Origin: UBA6144 sp964399165
GTDB lineage: Bacteria; Bdellovibrionota; Bacteriovoracia; Bacteriovoracales; Bacteriovoracaceae
Assembly (NCBI GenBank): GCA_964399165.1
Contig: CAYNPO010000003.1
Location: forward strand, 124,001-188,000
DNA length: 64,000 nucleotides
Reading direction: 5' to 3'
Part shown: positions 15,994-24,559 of the stretch, in pieces
Layout: every line of letters starts with the position of its first letter
How positions within the stretch are numbered: the stretch's first letter is position 1
Translations under genes and position numbers: made by a program
Notes under the pieces: model-generated
Told to the model about the DNA's origin: nothing
What the model saw: the letters and a program-made list of their open reading frames with translations, nothing else
Databases searched by the model: none

Positions 15994-17403
15994 ATGAGCG
16001 CTGAACAATATGACGTGGTGGTGATCGGTTCCGGCCCTGGAGGCTACATCGCGGCCATCCGCTGCGCCCAGCTGGGAATGAAGACCGCCATCGTGGAACG
16101 CTATCCGACCTTGGGCGGCACCTGCTTGAATGTGGGCTGCATCCCTTCCAAGGCGTGGCTGGATTCCTCCGAGCGCTACCACGAGACGGTGCACTCCCAC
16201 GAGGTCCACGGGATCGAAGTGGGGAACGTGAAGCTCAATGTGGGCAAGATGGCCGAGCGGGTCCAGAAGGTGGTCAAGTCCATCACGGTGGGTGTGGCGG
16301 GCCTCATGAAGAAGAACAAGATCGCCGTGTATCACGGACACGGCAGCTTCAAGGATGCTAAGACCGTGGTGGTAGACGGCACTGACGGGCAAAAGCTCCT
16401 CTCCGCCGGGAAAATCATCATCGCTACGGGCTCCAAGCCCTCAAGCCTCCCCGGCATCTCCATCGACAAGGAGCGGATCATCACCTCCACTGAAGCGCTT
16501 AAGCTCCAGGAAGTACCCAAGCACCTCATCGTTATCGGGGGGGGAGTCATCGGGCTGGAAATGGGCTCGGTGTTCCGGCGCCTGGGCGCCAAGGTTTCTG
16601 TGGTGGAGTATGCCGACGCCATCATTGCCGGCATGGACCAGGATCTGGGCAAGGAACTCCAGAAGATCCTTAAGCGCGACGGCGTGGAATTCCACCTGGG
16701 CCAGGGAGTGAAGAGCGTCAAGCGCGAGGGCAACAAGGTCACTGTCACGGCCGAGCCCAAGGCGGGCGGGGAGGCCCTGGTGCTGGAAGGGGATTACGTG
16801 CTTATGTCCGTGGGCAGACGTCCTTACACCGACAAGCTGAACTTGGAAGCCGCGGGGCTAAAGGCCGATGAGCGTGGGCGTATTCCGGTGGACGACCATC
16901 TGCAGACCGCCGTGCCCGGCATCTATGCCATCGGGGACGTGGTCCGCGGTGCGATGCTGGCCCACAAGGCCGAGGAAGAGGGCGTGTATGTGGCCGAGGT
17001 TATGGCCGGGCAAAAGCCCCACATCAACTACAACCTGATCCCGGGCGTGGTGTACACCTGGCCGGAAGTTTCTGGCGTGGGCGCCACCGAGCAGGAGCTC
17101 AAGCAGAAAGGTGTCGCCTTCAAGAGCGGCAAGTACCCCATGATGGCCCTGGGCCGGGCCCGGGCCTCCGAGGAGAAAGACGGCTTCATCAAGGTGTTGG
17201 CAGACGAAAAGACCGACGAGATCCTGGGCGTGCACATGATCGGGCCCCGGGCCGCCGATCTCATCGCCGAGGCGGTGGTGGCCATGGAATACCGGGCCTC
17301 CGCCGAGGATGTGGCCCGCATGTCCCATGCGCACCCGACCTACGCCGAGGCCTTTAAGGAAGCCTGCCTGATGGCCACTGCCAACCGCGGTCTCAATATA
17401 TGA
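15994..17403 (+). CDS. lpd: Dihydrolipoyl dehydrogenase (E3)
   Basis: A 469-residue flavoprotein of standard length. It has the FAD motif IGSGPGGYIAA, the redox-active pair in GGTCLNVGCIPSK (Cys44, Cys49), the NAD motif GGGVIGLEMGS, and the dimerisation-domain active site HAHPTYAEAFKEA. It reoxidises the dihydrolipoyl group with NAD+. Being the only E3 in this window and last in the 2-oxoglutarate dehydrogenase operon, it may also serve pyruvate dehydrogenase or the glycine cleavage system. GAGGGG lies upstream of the ATG. Confidence 0.97.
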   Translation: MSAEQYDVVVIGSGPGGYIAAIRCAQLGMKTAIVERYPTLGGTCLNVGCIPSKAWLDSSERYHETVHSHEVHGIEVGNVKLNVGKMAERVQKVVKSITVGVAGLMKKNKIAVYHGHGSFKDAKTVVVDGTDGQKLLSAGKIIIATGSKPSSLPGISIDKERIITSTEALKLQEVPKHLIVIGGGVIGLEMGSVFRRLGAKVSVVEYADAIIAGMDQDLGKELQKILKRDGVEFHLGQGVKSVKREGNKVTVTAEPKAGGEALVLEGDYVLMSVGRRPYTDKLNLEAAGLKADERGRIPVDDHLQTAVPGIYAIGDVVRGAMLAHKAEEEGVYVAEVMAGQKPHINYNLIPGVVYTWPEVSGVGATEQELKQKGVAFKSGKYPMMALGRARASEEKDGFIKVLADEKTDEILGVHMIGPRAADLIAEAVVAMEYRASAEDVARMSHAHPTYAEAFKEACLMATANRGLNI

Positions 17404-17410
17404 GAGGCTT

Positions 17411-17857
17411 CTAGGCGGCTTTCTTCTCTTCGACGGGGGCGGCGGTCATGGCCGCCTTGAACTCGTGGCCGTTATCCACGAACCAGAAGGTCATCTTGCG
17501 GCGCTTGCCGTGAAAGGACACGGTCACGGTCTGGAACTCGTCTTCCGCCCCTTCCACGTCCACTTCCGCCACCTGTGAGCGCGCCACCACCGTCTCACCC
17601 CATTTCCATGGAGCGCGCACGCGGAAGCCATCCTCGTCCCAGCTCACTTGGTGGCGCTGGTCGTAGCCCACCATGCCCAGCACGCTGGCGGCCAAGGACA
17701 CTCCCAAGAGCGTCAGCAGGGCACCGGTGGGTCCTTCGCCGGCCCACTGGAGCATGAGCCAGCTCTGCACGCCGTAGGCGAGGGTTAAGAGCGGGACCAC
17801 CCGGACCAGGTGGTCCAAGTGTTTTTCCCGCGTGAATTGGTGGGTGGGCTTTTCCAT
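17411..17857 (-). CDS. Small membrane protein with C-terminal PH-like domain
   Basis: Encodes 148 residues from the ATG at 17857, which has a strong AAGGAG site; a longer in-frame reading upstream has no support. Two transmembrane segments (about residues 20-36 and 45-65) are followed by a roughly 75-residue domain of short beta strands (HQVSWDEDGFRVRAPWKWGETVV, DEFQTVTVSFHGKRRKMTFWFVD) resembling the bacterial PH-like domains of YdbS-type proteins. The precise family is uncertain. It is convergent with lpd, with seven bases between the stops. Confidence 0.6.
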   Translation of the reverse strand: MEKPTHQFTREKHLDHLVRVVPLLTLAYGVQSWLMLQWAGEGPTGALLTLLGVSLAASVLGMVGYDQRHQVSWDEDGFRVRAPWKWGETVVARSQVAEVDVEGAEDEFQTVTVSFHGKRRKMTFWFVDNGHEFKAAMTAAPVEEKKAA

Positions 17858-17897
17858 GGGCTCCTTATCGGAACCCGGGAGAGGAACTAAACCGGCC

Positions 17898-18269
17898 TTA
17901 TATGCAGCGGATCTGGTTTTGGGCGGCGCTGATGGTGCAGTTGGTGGGGTTGACCTCGCCGGAGCAGACCACGTTGCCGGTAGTCGCATTCTCGGCGCAG
18001 CCGGTGTTGAGGAGGTAACGGGTGGATTGCGCCGTCATCCGGCAAACGGCCAGGCCAGGGCTGACGTTCACGGCCGCGTTGGCGGTCCAGTTTGGGTGGC
18101 TTCCCGCGGGAGTCAGGGGATCGTCGAAAACGCAGTTGCCACCACTGCGGGTGAAGAGGGCCACGGCCCCCACAGTGGTAAGGACGCCAGCAGTGCTGGT
18201 GAAGTGGTTCAAGTGGGCCCGGGCGGTGAAGCACATTCCCATCAAGGCCAAAAACAGCATGCTTTTCAT
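17898..18269 (-). CDS. Small secreted Cys-containing protein
   Basis: A 123-residue protein with signal peptide (MKSMLFLALMGMCFTARA, cleaved before HLNHF) and six cysteines in the mature part, rich in Thr, Ala and Asn, suggesting a disulphide-stabilised exported domain. The ATG has the strong site GGAGGAAAT. No family is recognised. It is the upstream neighbour of the 17411-17857 gene on the same strand, 40 bases apart. Confidence 0.65.
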   Translation of the reverse strand: MKSMLFLALMGMCFTARAHLNHFTSTAGVLTTVGAVALFTRSGGNCVFDDPLTPAGSHPNWTANAAVNVSPGLAVCRMTAQSTRYLLNTGCAENATTGNVVCSGEVNPTNCTISAAQNQIRCI

Positions 18270-18419
18270 GATTTCCTCCGGATGGCTTGATTATAGGCCA
18301 GTTTGGGCCGACGGCCAACGAGATCCAGATTGGGGAAATGTAGGGGAGTGTTTTAGTAGGCTTGCTGCCCACTATGGTTGGCGGCCCTCATGGGCCCAAT
18401 GACCTAACGGCCTATCCCT

Positions 18420-18447
18420 TTGACCGAGGGAAGATACCGGTTACAAT
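18420..18447 (+). promoter_or_regulatory. Sigma70-type promoter of the prepilin operon
   Basis: TTGACC (18420-18425, five of six) and TACAAT (18442-18447, five of six) are separated by 16 bases and lie about 26 bases before the ATG at 18473. This is one of the best consensus matches in the window. Confidence 0.75.
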
Positions 18448-18472
18448 GGCTTAAATGAGAATCGGAGGAGTT

Positions 18473-19198
18473 ATGCAACTCAAGTGGGACCAACGGGGCA
18501 TGTCCTTGATCGAGGTCATGATCGCCGTCTCCATCCTTTCCTTGATCATGGTCGGGGTCATGACCATGTCCAAGAACATGGAGAAGTCCGCGAAGTCGGC
18601 CGAGAAAAAGTCCGACATCGAACAGGTGGTCCGGGAAATCCAGACCCTCCTCGCCGACAAAGAAAACTGCAGCGCCACCGTCATGGGGGCCGCTGCTACC
18701 GGTAACACCGTCATCACCTCCATCAAGCAACTCAACTCCGCCGGCACCCTGGTGGGGCACACCCGCCTGCGCTCTTCCACCCAAGCGGCCCCCACATACG
18801 TTTCCAAGGGCATGATCATCAACGGGATGTTCCTGAAGTGGCTGAGCAACACCGCCAGCGGCGCCAACTTCGAGCTGCACGTCACCTTCATGAAGAGCGT
18901 GAAGGCCGGGGGCGCCACCGCCGGGGCGGAGAAAGCCAAAGAGACGTTTTATGGCTCCAATCTGGTGACCCGCGTGATCCCCCTGCAAATCGACAACTGT
19001 ACCCGCTACGTGGCCTTCGGGGTCGACGCGGCCAGCGCCCAGGGCTTCTGTGTGCAGAGCGGTGGCACGCCGACTGGTAGCGTCGTCAGTCTGTTCTCCG
19101 ACAGCGCCCCCAGCGTGACGGTGCCCGACAACCATTACGCCGTCGCTTGCCGCGTCTGTGACCCCGTCACCCGCCCCCGCGTGAATGGCTGTATCTAA
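18473..19198 (+). CDS. Type IV prepilin-like protein
   Basis: Encodes 241 residues from the ATG at 18473 (GGAGGAG two to nine bases upstream). It has a class III signal: a short basic leader ending in Gly9, then MSLIEVMIAVSILSL with Glu at +5, the PilD cleavage and N-methylation motif. The hydrophobic alpha-1 helix is followed by a globular region with four C-terminal cysteines. The family forms type IV pili or type II secretion pseudopili; the large size and single gene suggest a minor pilin. A GspE/PilB-type ATPase gene lies at 46248, far away. The next gene overlaps this one by 14 bases. Confidence 0.82.
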   Translation: MQLKWDQRGMSLIEVMIAVSILSLIMVGVMTMSKNMEKSAKSAEKKSDIEQVVREIQTLLADKENCSATVMGAAATGNTVITSIKQLNSAGTLVGHTRLRSSTQAAPTYVSKGMIINGMFLKWLSNTASGANFELHVTFMKSVKAGGATAGAEKAKETFYGSNLVTRVIPLQIDNCTRYVAFGVDAASAQGFCVQSGGTPTGSVVSLFSDSAPSVTVPDNHYAVACRVCDPVTRPRVNGCI

Positions 19199-19763
19199 TT
19201 CGCCCCGCATGGGTTGGTTTTTCGCGCTTTTTATGGGCCTTGCCCATGCCCAGACGGACTTCAAAGATGTCTTGCCCATGTCGGTGGAGGACCTGGTGAA
19301 GGCCAGCGCCGAGCAAATCCCCTGCTCCTCGCTTTCCGTGAGCAGCCTTTGTCGGGCCTTCCCTTGGCCCCCCCGCAAGGGGGAGGGCGTGGTGAAGGTC
19401 GGGGCCACGGCCGTGGTGTTCGTCCGCGAAGCCCCGCCGGAAGGCTCCCGCATGTCTAGCTGGTTGCGCAAATTCCCGGAGGACAAACGCCAGGAATTCT
19501 ACACGCTCCTGGCCGCGGTTTCTGAGCGGACCGCTAACGCCTTCGCCACGGCGAGCATGTCTTCCCTGCTGATCCTCGTGCTGCGAGACACGGCCGAAGG
19601 GGGCGGGCGCCAGGTCAAGTCGGCCCTGTTCACTTCTCAAGGGGTCATGTCGGACTTCCTGCCGCGTTGGTTTCCGGTGTTCCAGTCCGAGCTCGATGCC
19701 ACCACCGGTACCTGGTACGCCCCCACCGAGTTCGTCCCGTTCTACCAGTACGCCGCTTACTGA
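19185..19763 (+). CDS. Secreted protein coupled to prepilin gene
   Basis: A 192-residue protein beginning 14 bases inside the prepilin gene, so translation is probably coupled; no good ribosome site is seen. The N-terminus (MAVSNSPRMGWFFALFMGLAHAQ) looks like a short signal peptide cleaved after AHA; Met9 is an alternative start. The mature protein is unrecognised, with helical stretches such as FYTLLAAVSERTANAFATA. Its operon with a prepilin suggests a periplasmic role in the same pilus or export apparatus, which is an inference from position only. Confidence 0.6.
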   Translation: MAVSNSPRMGWFFALFMGLAHAQTDFKDVLPMSVEDLVKASAEQIPCSSLSVSSLCRAFPWPPRKGEGVVKVGATAVVFVREAPPEGSRMSSWLRKFPEDKRQEFYTLLAAVSERTANAFATASMSSLLILVLRDTAEGGGRQVKSALFTSQGVMSDFLPRWFPVFQSELDATTGTWYAPTEFVPFYQYAAY

Positions 19764-19782
19764 TTTTCGCGACGCACCTCCC

Positions 19783-19811
19783 TTGGTAGCTCCTCCCTGA
19801 CGGTGTAGAAT
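19783..19811 (+). promoter_or_regulatory. Sigma70-type promoter of acnA
   Basis: TTGGTA (19783-19788) and TAGAAT (19806-19811) are separated by exactly 17 bases; the GTG start of acnA lies 29 bases beyond the -10 element. Confidence 0.7.
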
Positions 19812-19840
19812 CTAGCATCACCCCATCTGAGGAGACGTCC

Positions 19841-22528
19841 GTGTCCACATTCCGCAAGGATTCCTTCAAAACCCGCCGCACTCTGACCGTGGGCGGGAAG
19901 AGTTACGATTACTTCTCCCTTAAGGCCGCCCAGGCCGCCGGCGTTGGCGACGTGGACAATCTGCCGTACTCGTTGAAGGTGTTGATGGAGAACTTGCTCA
20001 GGAACGAAGACGACTTCACCGTTTTCGGCGATGACATCAAGGCCATGGGCCAGTGGACCAAGGACCGCCGTTCCACCCGCGAGATCAATTACTACCCCGC
20101 ACGTGTGCTCATGCAGGACTTCACCGGCGTGCCCGCGGTGGTGGACCTGGCGGCCATGCGCGACGCCATGAAGGCCGTGGGAGGCGATCCCCAGAAGATC
20201 AACCCGCTGGTTCCGGTGGACCTGGTCATTGACCACTCCCTGATCGTGGACCACTACGCCACCAAAGAGAGCTTCGAGCAGAACAAGGCCTTGGAGTACG
20301 AGAGGAACGGCGAGCGCTACAAGTTCCTCAAGTGGGGCCAGAAGAGCTTCAAGAACTTCCGCGTGGTGCCCCCGGGCACGGGCATCTGCCACCAAGTGAA
20401 CCTTGAGTACATCGCCCAGACCGTGTGGACCAGGGAGGAGGACGGCAAGACTCTCGCTTACTGCGACACCTGCGTGGGCACCGACTCCCACACCACCATG
20501 ATCAACGGTCTCTCGGTCTTGGGCTGGGGCGTGGGTGGCATCGAGGCGGAAGCCGCCATGCTGGGCCAGGCCGTGACCATGCTCATCCCCGAAGTGGTGG
20601 GCTTCAAGCTCACCGGCAAGACCAAAGAGGGCGTCACGGCCACCGACGTGGTCCTCACCGTCACCCAAATGCTGCGCAAGAAAGGCGTGGTGGACAAATT
20701 CGTGGAGTTCTACGGACCGGGCCTCAAAGACATGACGCTGGCCGACCGCGCCACCATCGCCAACATGGCCCCGGAGTACGGCGCCACCTGTGGCTTCTTC
20801 CCGGTGGACGAGAAGACCATTGAGTTCCTGCGCTTCACCGGCCGCGACGAGGCCCGGGCCCAATTGGTGGAAGCTTACGCCAAGGAGCAGGGCCTGTGGC
20901 GCAACGACGCCAAGGACCCCATCTTTACCGACGCCCTCGAGCTTGACCTCTCCACCGTGGTGCCCAGCCTGGCCGGCCCCAAACGCCCCCAGGACCGCGT
21001 GGCCCTTTCCGATTTGTCCGAGGGCTTCATGGCCGCGCTGACCGGGGACTTCAAGGTCGCCAGTGATGACGTGAACAAGAAGCAGCAGGTGGAAGGGGAA
21101 AACTTCACCATCACCCACGGCGACGTGATGATCGCCGCCATCACTTCCTGCACCAACACCTCCAACCCCTCGGTGATGATCGCGGCGGGGCTGGTGGCCA
21201 AGAAGGCCGCGGCCCTTGGTCTCACCGCCAAGCCTTGGGTGAAGACCTCCCTGGCCCCGGGCTCCCAGGTCGTGACGGATTACCTGGAAGCCTCCGGACT
21301 CCAGGGCGATCTGGACAAAGTCGGCTTCAGCTTGGTGGGCTATGGATGCACCTCCTGCATTGGCAACTCCGGGCCATTGAAGCCCCAGTTCTCCAAAGCG
21401 ATCAAGGACGGAAACCTCGCCACCTCCAGTGTTCTTTCGGGTAACCGTAACTTCGAGGGCCGGGTTTCCCCCGATACCAAGGCCAACTACCTCGCGTCTC
21501 CACCATTGGTGGTCGCCTACGCCATTGCCGGCAACACCAAGATCAACCTCTCCAAGGACCCCATCGCCAAGGACAAGAACGGCAAGGACGTCTTCCTCAA
21601 AGACATCTGGCCCACCTCTCAGGAAGTTCAGGACACCATGGCGAAGGCGATCACCCCGGCCATGTTCAAGTCCCGCTACGCCGACGTGTTCAAGGGCGAC
21701 GCCAACTGGCAAAAAATCCAGGCCCCGGAAGGGGAGACCTTCGCCTGGGACAAGGACTCCACTTACATCAACAATCCGCCCTACTTCGTGGGCATGCAGA
21801 AGCACCCCTCGCCCATCCAAGACGTGGTAGGTGCCCGCGTGCTGGCGCTCCTGGGCGACTCCATCACCACCGACCACATCTCGCCGGCCGGTTCCTTCAA
21901 GCCCGACACCCCCGCCGGGAAATACCTGGTGGAGCGCGGAGTGAAACCCGCCGACTTCAACCAGTATGGCGCCCGCCGGGGCCATGACGAGGTCATGACC
22001 CGCGGGACCTTCGCCAACATCCGCCTGAAAAATGAGATGGTGAAGAGCGGGAAGGAAGGTGGTTTCACCACGCTGGTCACCACCGGCGAGGAGACCACCA
22101 TTTACGAAGCCGCCCAGGCCTACAAGAGGGCCAACACCCCGCTGGTGATCTTCGCGGGCAAGGAGTACGGGACGGGATCCAGCCGTGACTGGGCCGCCAA
22201 GGGCACGCGCCTTTTGGGCATCAAGGCCGTGGTGGCGGAGAGCTTCGAGCGGATCCACCGCTCTAATCTCATCGGCATGGGCGTGATCCCATTGGTGTTC
22301 ACCAACGGCCAGACCCGCAAGACGCTGAACCTGGACGGCACGGAAACCGTGCATCTAACGGGCATCGCCAACATGGGACCTAAGGCCCTGATCCAGGCCG
22401 AAATCCGTCGCACGAGCGGCGAGGTGGAAAAGGTGCAGCTCCAGTCGCGGATCGATACCGCCAACGAGCTGGAGTACTACAAGAACTCCGGCATCCTGCA
22501 CTACGTGCTGCGGAAGCTGAATGGCTGA
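19841..22528 (+). CDS. acnA: Aconitate hydratase, AcnA/IRP1 type
   Basis: An 895-residue aconitase starting at a GTG preceded by GAGGAGA. It has the AcnA/IRP1 features CDTCVGTDSHTTMINGL, SCTNTSNPSVMIAAGL and GYGCTSCIGNSGPL with the three [4Fe-4S] cysteines, and the swivel-domain GTGSSRDWAAKGTRLLG. It isomerises citrate to isocitrate in the TCA cycle and fits with the 2-oxoglutarate dehydrogenase operon upstream. The 3' end overlaps the following SDR gene by eight bases, starting a chain of coupled genes. Confidence 0.97.
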   Translation: MSTFRKDSFKTRRTLTVGGKSYDYFSLKAAQAAGVGDVDNLPYSLKVLMENLLRNEDDFTVFGDDIKAMGQWTKDRRSTREINYYPARVLMQDFTGVPAVVDLAAMRDAMKAVGGDPQKINPLVPVDLVIDHSLIVDHYATKESFEQNKALEYERNGERYKFLKWGQKSFKNFRVVPPGTGICHQVNLEYIAQTVWTREEDGKTLAYCDTCVGTDSHTTMINGLSVLGWGVGGIEAEAAMLGQAVTMLIPEVVGFKLTGKTKEGVTATDVVLTVTQMLRKKGVVDKFVEFYGPGLKDMTLADRATIANMAPEYGATCGFFPVDEKTIEFLRFTGRDEARAQLVEAYAKEQGLWRNDAKDPIFTDALELDLSTVVPSLAGPKRPQDRVALSDLSEGFMAALTGDFKVASDDVNKKQQVEGENFTITHGDVMIAAITSCTNTSNPSVMIAAGLVAKKAAALGLTAKPWVKTSLAPGSQVVTDYLEASGLQGDLDKVGFSLVGYGCTSCIGNSGPLKPQFSKAIKDGNLATSSVLSGNRNFEGRVSPDTKANYLASPPLVVAYAIAGNTKINLSKDPIAKDKNGKDVFLKDIWPTSQEVQDTMAKAITPAMFKSRYADVFKGDANWQKIQAPEGETFAWDKDSTYINNPPYFVGMQKHPSPIQDVVGARVLALLGDSITTDHISPAGSFKPDTPAGKYLVERGVKPADFNQYGARRGHDEVMTRGTFANIRLKNEMVKSGKEGGFTTLVTTGEETTIYEAAQAYKRANTPLVIFAGKEYGTGSSRDWAAKGTRLLGIKAVVAESFERIHRSNLIGMGVIPLVFTNGQTRKTLNLDGTETVHLTGIANMGPKALIQAEIRRTSGEVEKVQLQSRIDTANELEYYKNSGILHYVLRKLNG

Positions 22529-23288
22529 GCGGCGCCGTCGCGCCCTGGTGACGGGGGCCTCCTCGGGTATAGGGGAGGCCTTGGTGCGCTTGCTTGCGGG
22601 CCGCGGCCATGAAGTGTGGATGGTGGCCAGGCGCGGGGAGCGCCTGCGAGAGCTCTGTGAGGAGCTTGCAGTCCAACATCCTCGGGCGCTCCTGCGACCT
22701 GTGGTGGTGGACGCCACCGCCGACGATTTCATTCCCTGCCTGGAAGCGGCCGGCGCCCTGGAGGTGGACATCCTGGTCAATAACGCGGGCCTCGCCCTGG
22801 GCCGCTCGCCGGTGGCCCTCTCAGAAGAGGGCGACTTCGACGCCATGTGGGACGTGAACGTGCGCTCCTTGGTGGCCCTCACCCGCGCCGTGCTTCCGGG
22901 CATGCTCAAGCGGGGAGGGGCGGATATCCTGAACGTGTGTTCCATCGCCGGCCACTGGACTTACCCCGGTGGCGCGGTCTACTGCGCTAGCAAGCACGCG
23001 GTATGGGCCTTTACCCGGGCCCTGCGGGAGGAGACGTGCGGACGCGACGTGCGCGTGATGCAAATCTCCCCGGGCATGGTGGAGACCGAATTCTCCGTTG
23101 TGCGCTTCAAGGGCGACGAAGGCGCCGCCAAGAAAGTCTATGAGGGCATGACCCCCCTGACGGGCATGGATGTGGCCGAGCAGATGCTCTTCATGCTCGA
23201 GCGCCCCCGCCACGTGTGCATGGACGAAGTGGTGTTGATGCCCACGGATCAAGGCTCCCCGACCACCGTCCACCGGCGCTCCCCATGA
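22521..23288 (+). CDS. YdfG-like short-chain dehydrogenase
   Basis: A 255-residue classical SDR with TGASSGIGEA (cofactor), NNAGLALGRSP, and the catalytic YCASKHA. The NNAGLALG stretch, TRAVLPGM and FSVVRFKGD are close to E. coli YdfG, an NADP-dependent 3-hydroxy acid (serine, 3-hydroxypropionate) dehydrogenase, which is the best guess at function. It overlaps the end of acnA by eight bases and its own stop overlaps the next start (ATGA), so all are one transcript. Confidence 0.85.
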   Translation: MAERRRRALVTGASSGIGEALVRLLAGRGHEVWMVARRGERLRELCEELAVQHPRALLRPVVVDATADDFIPCLEAAGALEVDILVNNAGLALGRSPVALSEEGDFDAMWDVNVRSLVALTRAVLPGMLKRGGADILNVCSIAGHWTYPGGAVYCASKHAVWAFTRALREETCGRDVRVMQISPGMVETEFSVVRFKGDEGAAKKVYEGMTPLTGMDVAEQMLFMLERPRHVCMDEVVLMPTDQGSPTTVHRRSP

Positions 23289-24559
23289 ATGTCATCGACG
23301 CGGTTTTCGCCACCTCGGAGAAAGTGGAGCGGGCCCAGCTTGCCCTGGATCCCGCCACGGGATTGATCTCGGCTTTCGGCCAACTGGGCGTCCCCCGCGG
23401 GAAGGTAGACTGGTTCTACGGCGACGAATGCCTGGCCTTTGCCGGCATGGGGGACATTCACGTGCACGCTCGGGAGGATGTTTCCCGTCAGCATGTCCAC
23501 AAAGAAGACTTCCACTCGGCCGGGCTCGCGGCGCTCAATGGTGGGATAACCCACCTCTGCGACATGCCCAACAACCCCGTGCCCCCGGTGGACCGCGCTT
23601 CGTATTTGGCCAAGCTGGCGCTGACCGAGGGCAAGCCCGTACCGCTACTTTTGTACGCGGGCATCGGGCCGGAAACGTCGCCCTTGGACCTTATGGTGCC
23701 GTACAAGGCCTATATGGGGCCTTCCATCGGTGAGCTTTTTTTTCGCGATACCGAAGTGCTGGATCGAGCACTCTCCCGCTACGTGGGGCAAAATGTGAGT
23801 TTCCACTGCGAAGACCCCCAGGAGCTGGAGCGCCACAAGGCGGGGCCAGAGCACCATCTGCGCCGGCCAGTGAGCTGCGAGCTCATGGCCACGGCCACCG
23901 CCTTGGAAATGATCCGAAATCACCGGCTGCGTGGGAAGCTTTGCCACTACAGCGCCGGCGGCGGGTTGCCCCTGATCCGTGCTGCCAAGGCCTCAGGCGT
24001 GGACGTGACGTGCGAGGTGACTCCCCAGCACCTGTATTTTGCCCAGGAAGAGCTTGATCCGGCCGCCCGGGTGCCTTTCCAGATGAACCCGCCGATCCGC
24101 GGGCGGGATGACCGGGAGGCCATGCTGGAGGCAGCCCGCGTGGGCGACATCGATTACCTGGCCACCGACCACGCTCCCCACACGCCGGAGGAGAAGGCCA
24201 AGGGAACATCCGGGCTCACGGGGTTGGATTCCTACGGGGCCTTCGTCACGTGGCTTTTGCGCGAGAAAGGGTTCACGCCCCAGCGCATCGCCCTGCTGGC
24301 TTCGGAGAACCCCGGCACTTTCGTGAACCGCTTCTTGCCCGGGCTCATCCCACTACATGCGCCTTATGCGGGTCTGGGCCAGGGATTTGGCTTCTTGCGC
24401 CCGGGTTACGTGGGCAATGTGACCGTGTTAAACCTTCGTTCTCCCTTCACGCTCGCGCCGGAGCACTTGGCGACCAAGGCGCGGAGCAACCCGTTCCTGG
24501 GCGTGACCTTCCCAGGGAGGGTGGAAAACGTTTTCCTGCGTGGGAGACCCGAGCGATGA
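23285..24559 (+). CDS. Dihydroorotase-family amidohydrolase
   Basis: Encodes 424 residues from the ATG that overlaps the SDR stop (ATGA); an upstream in-frame extension lacks support. It is an amidohydrolase with the metal-binding HVH (His59, His61), a candidate carbamylated Lys in VPYKAYMGPS, His residues in VSFHCED and KLCHYSAGG, and the late Asp in ATDHAPHT. GDIHVHAR with NxxT-type CDMPNN is usual for class I dihydroorotase, which closes carbamoyl-aspartate in pyrimidine synthesis; allantoinase or hydantoinase remain possible. No other pyr genes are nearby. Confidence 0.8.
   Translation: MNVIDAVFATSEKVERAQLALDPATGLISAFGQLGVPRGKVDWFYGDECLAFAGMGDIHVHAREDVSRQHVHKEDFHSAGLAALNGGITHLCDMPNNPVPPVDRASYLAKLALTEGKPVPLLLYAGIGPETSPLDLMVPYKAYMGPSIGELFFRDTEVLDRALSRYVGQNVSFHCEDPQELERHKAGPEHHLRRPVSCELMATATALEMIRNHRLRGKLCHYSAGGGLPLIRAAKASGVDVTCEVTPQHLYFAQEELDPAARVPFQMNPPIRGRDDREAMLEAARVGDIDYLATDHAPHTPEEKAKGTSGLTGLDSYGAFVTWLLREKGFTPQRIALLASENPGTFVNRFLPGLIPLHAPYAGLGQGFGFLRPGYVGNVTVLNLRSPFTLAPEHLATKARSNPFLGVTFPGRVENVFLRGRPER

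Noticed and set aside
19757..22354. 865-residue minus-strand frame opposite acnA
   Set aside because: A shadow frame caused by high-GC codon use in acnA; composition (His/Gly/Val-rich) is typical of antisense frames.
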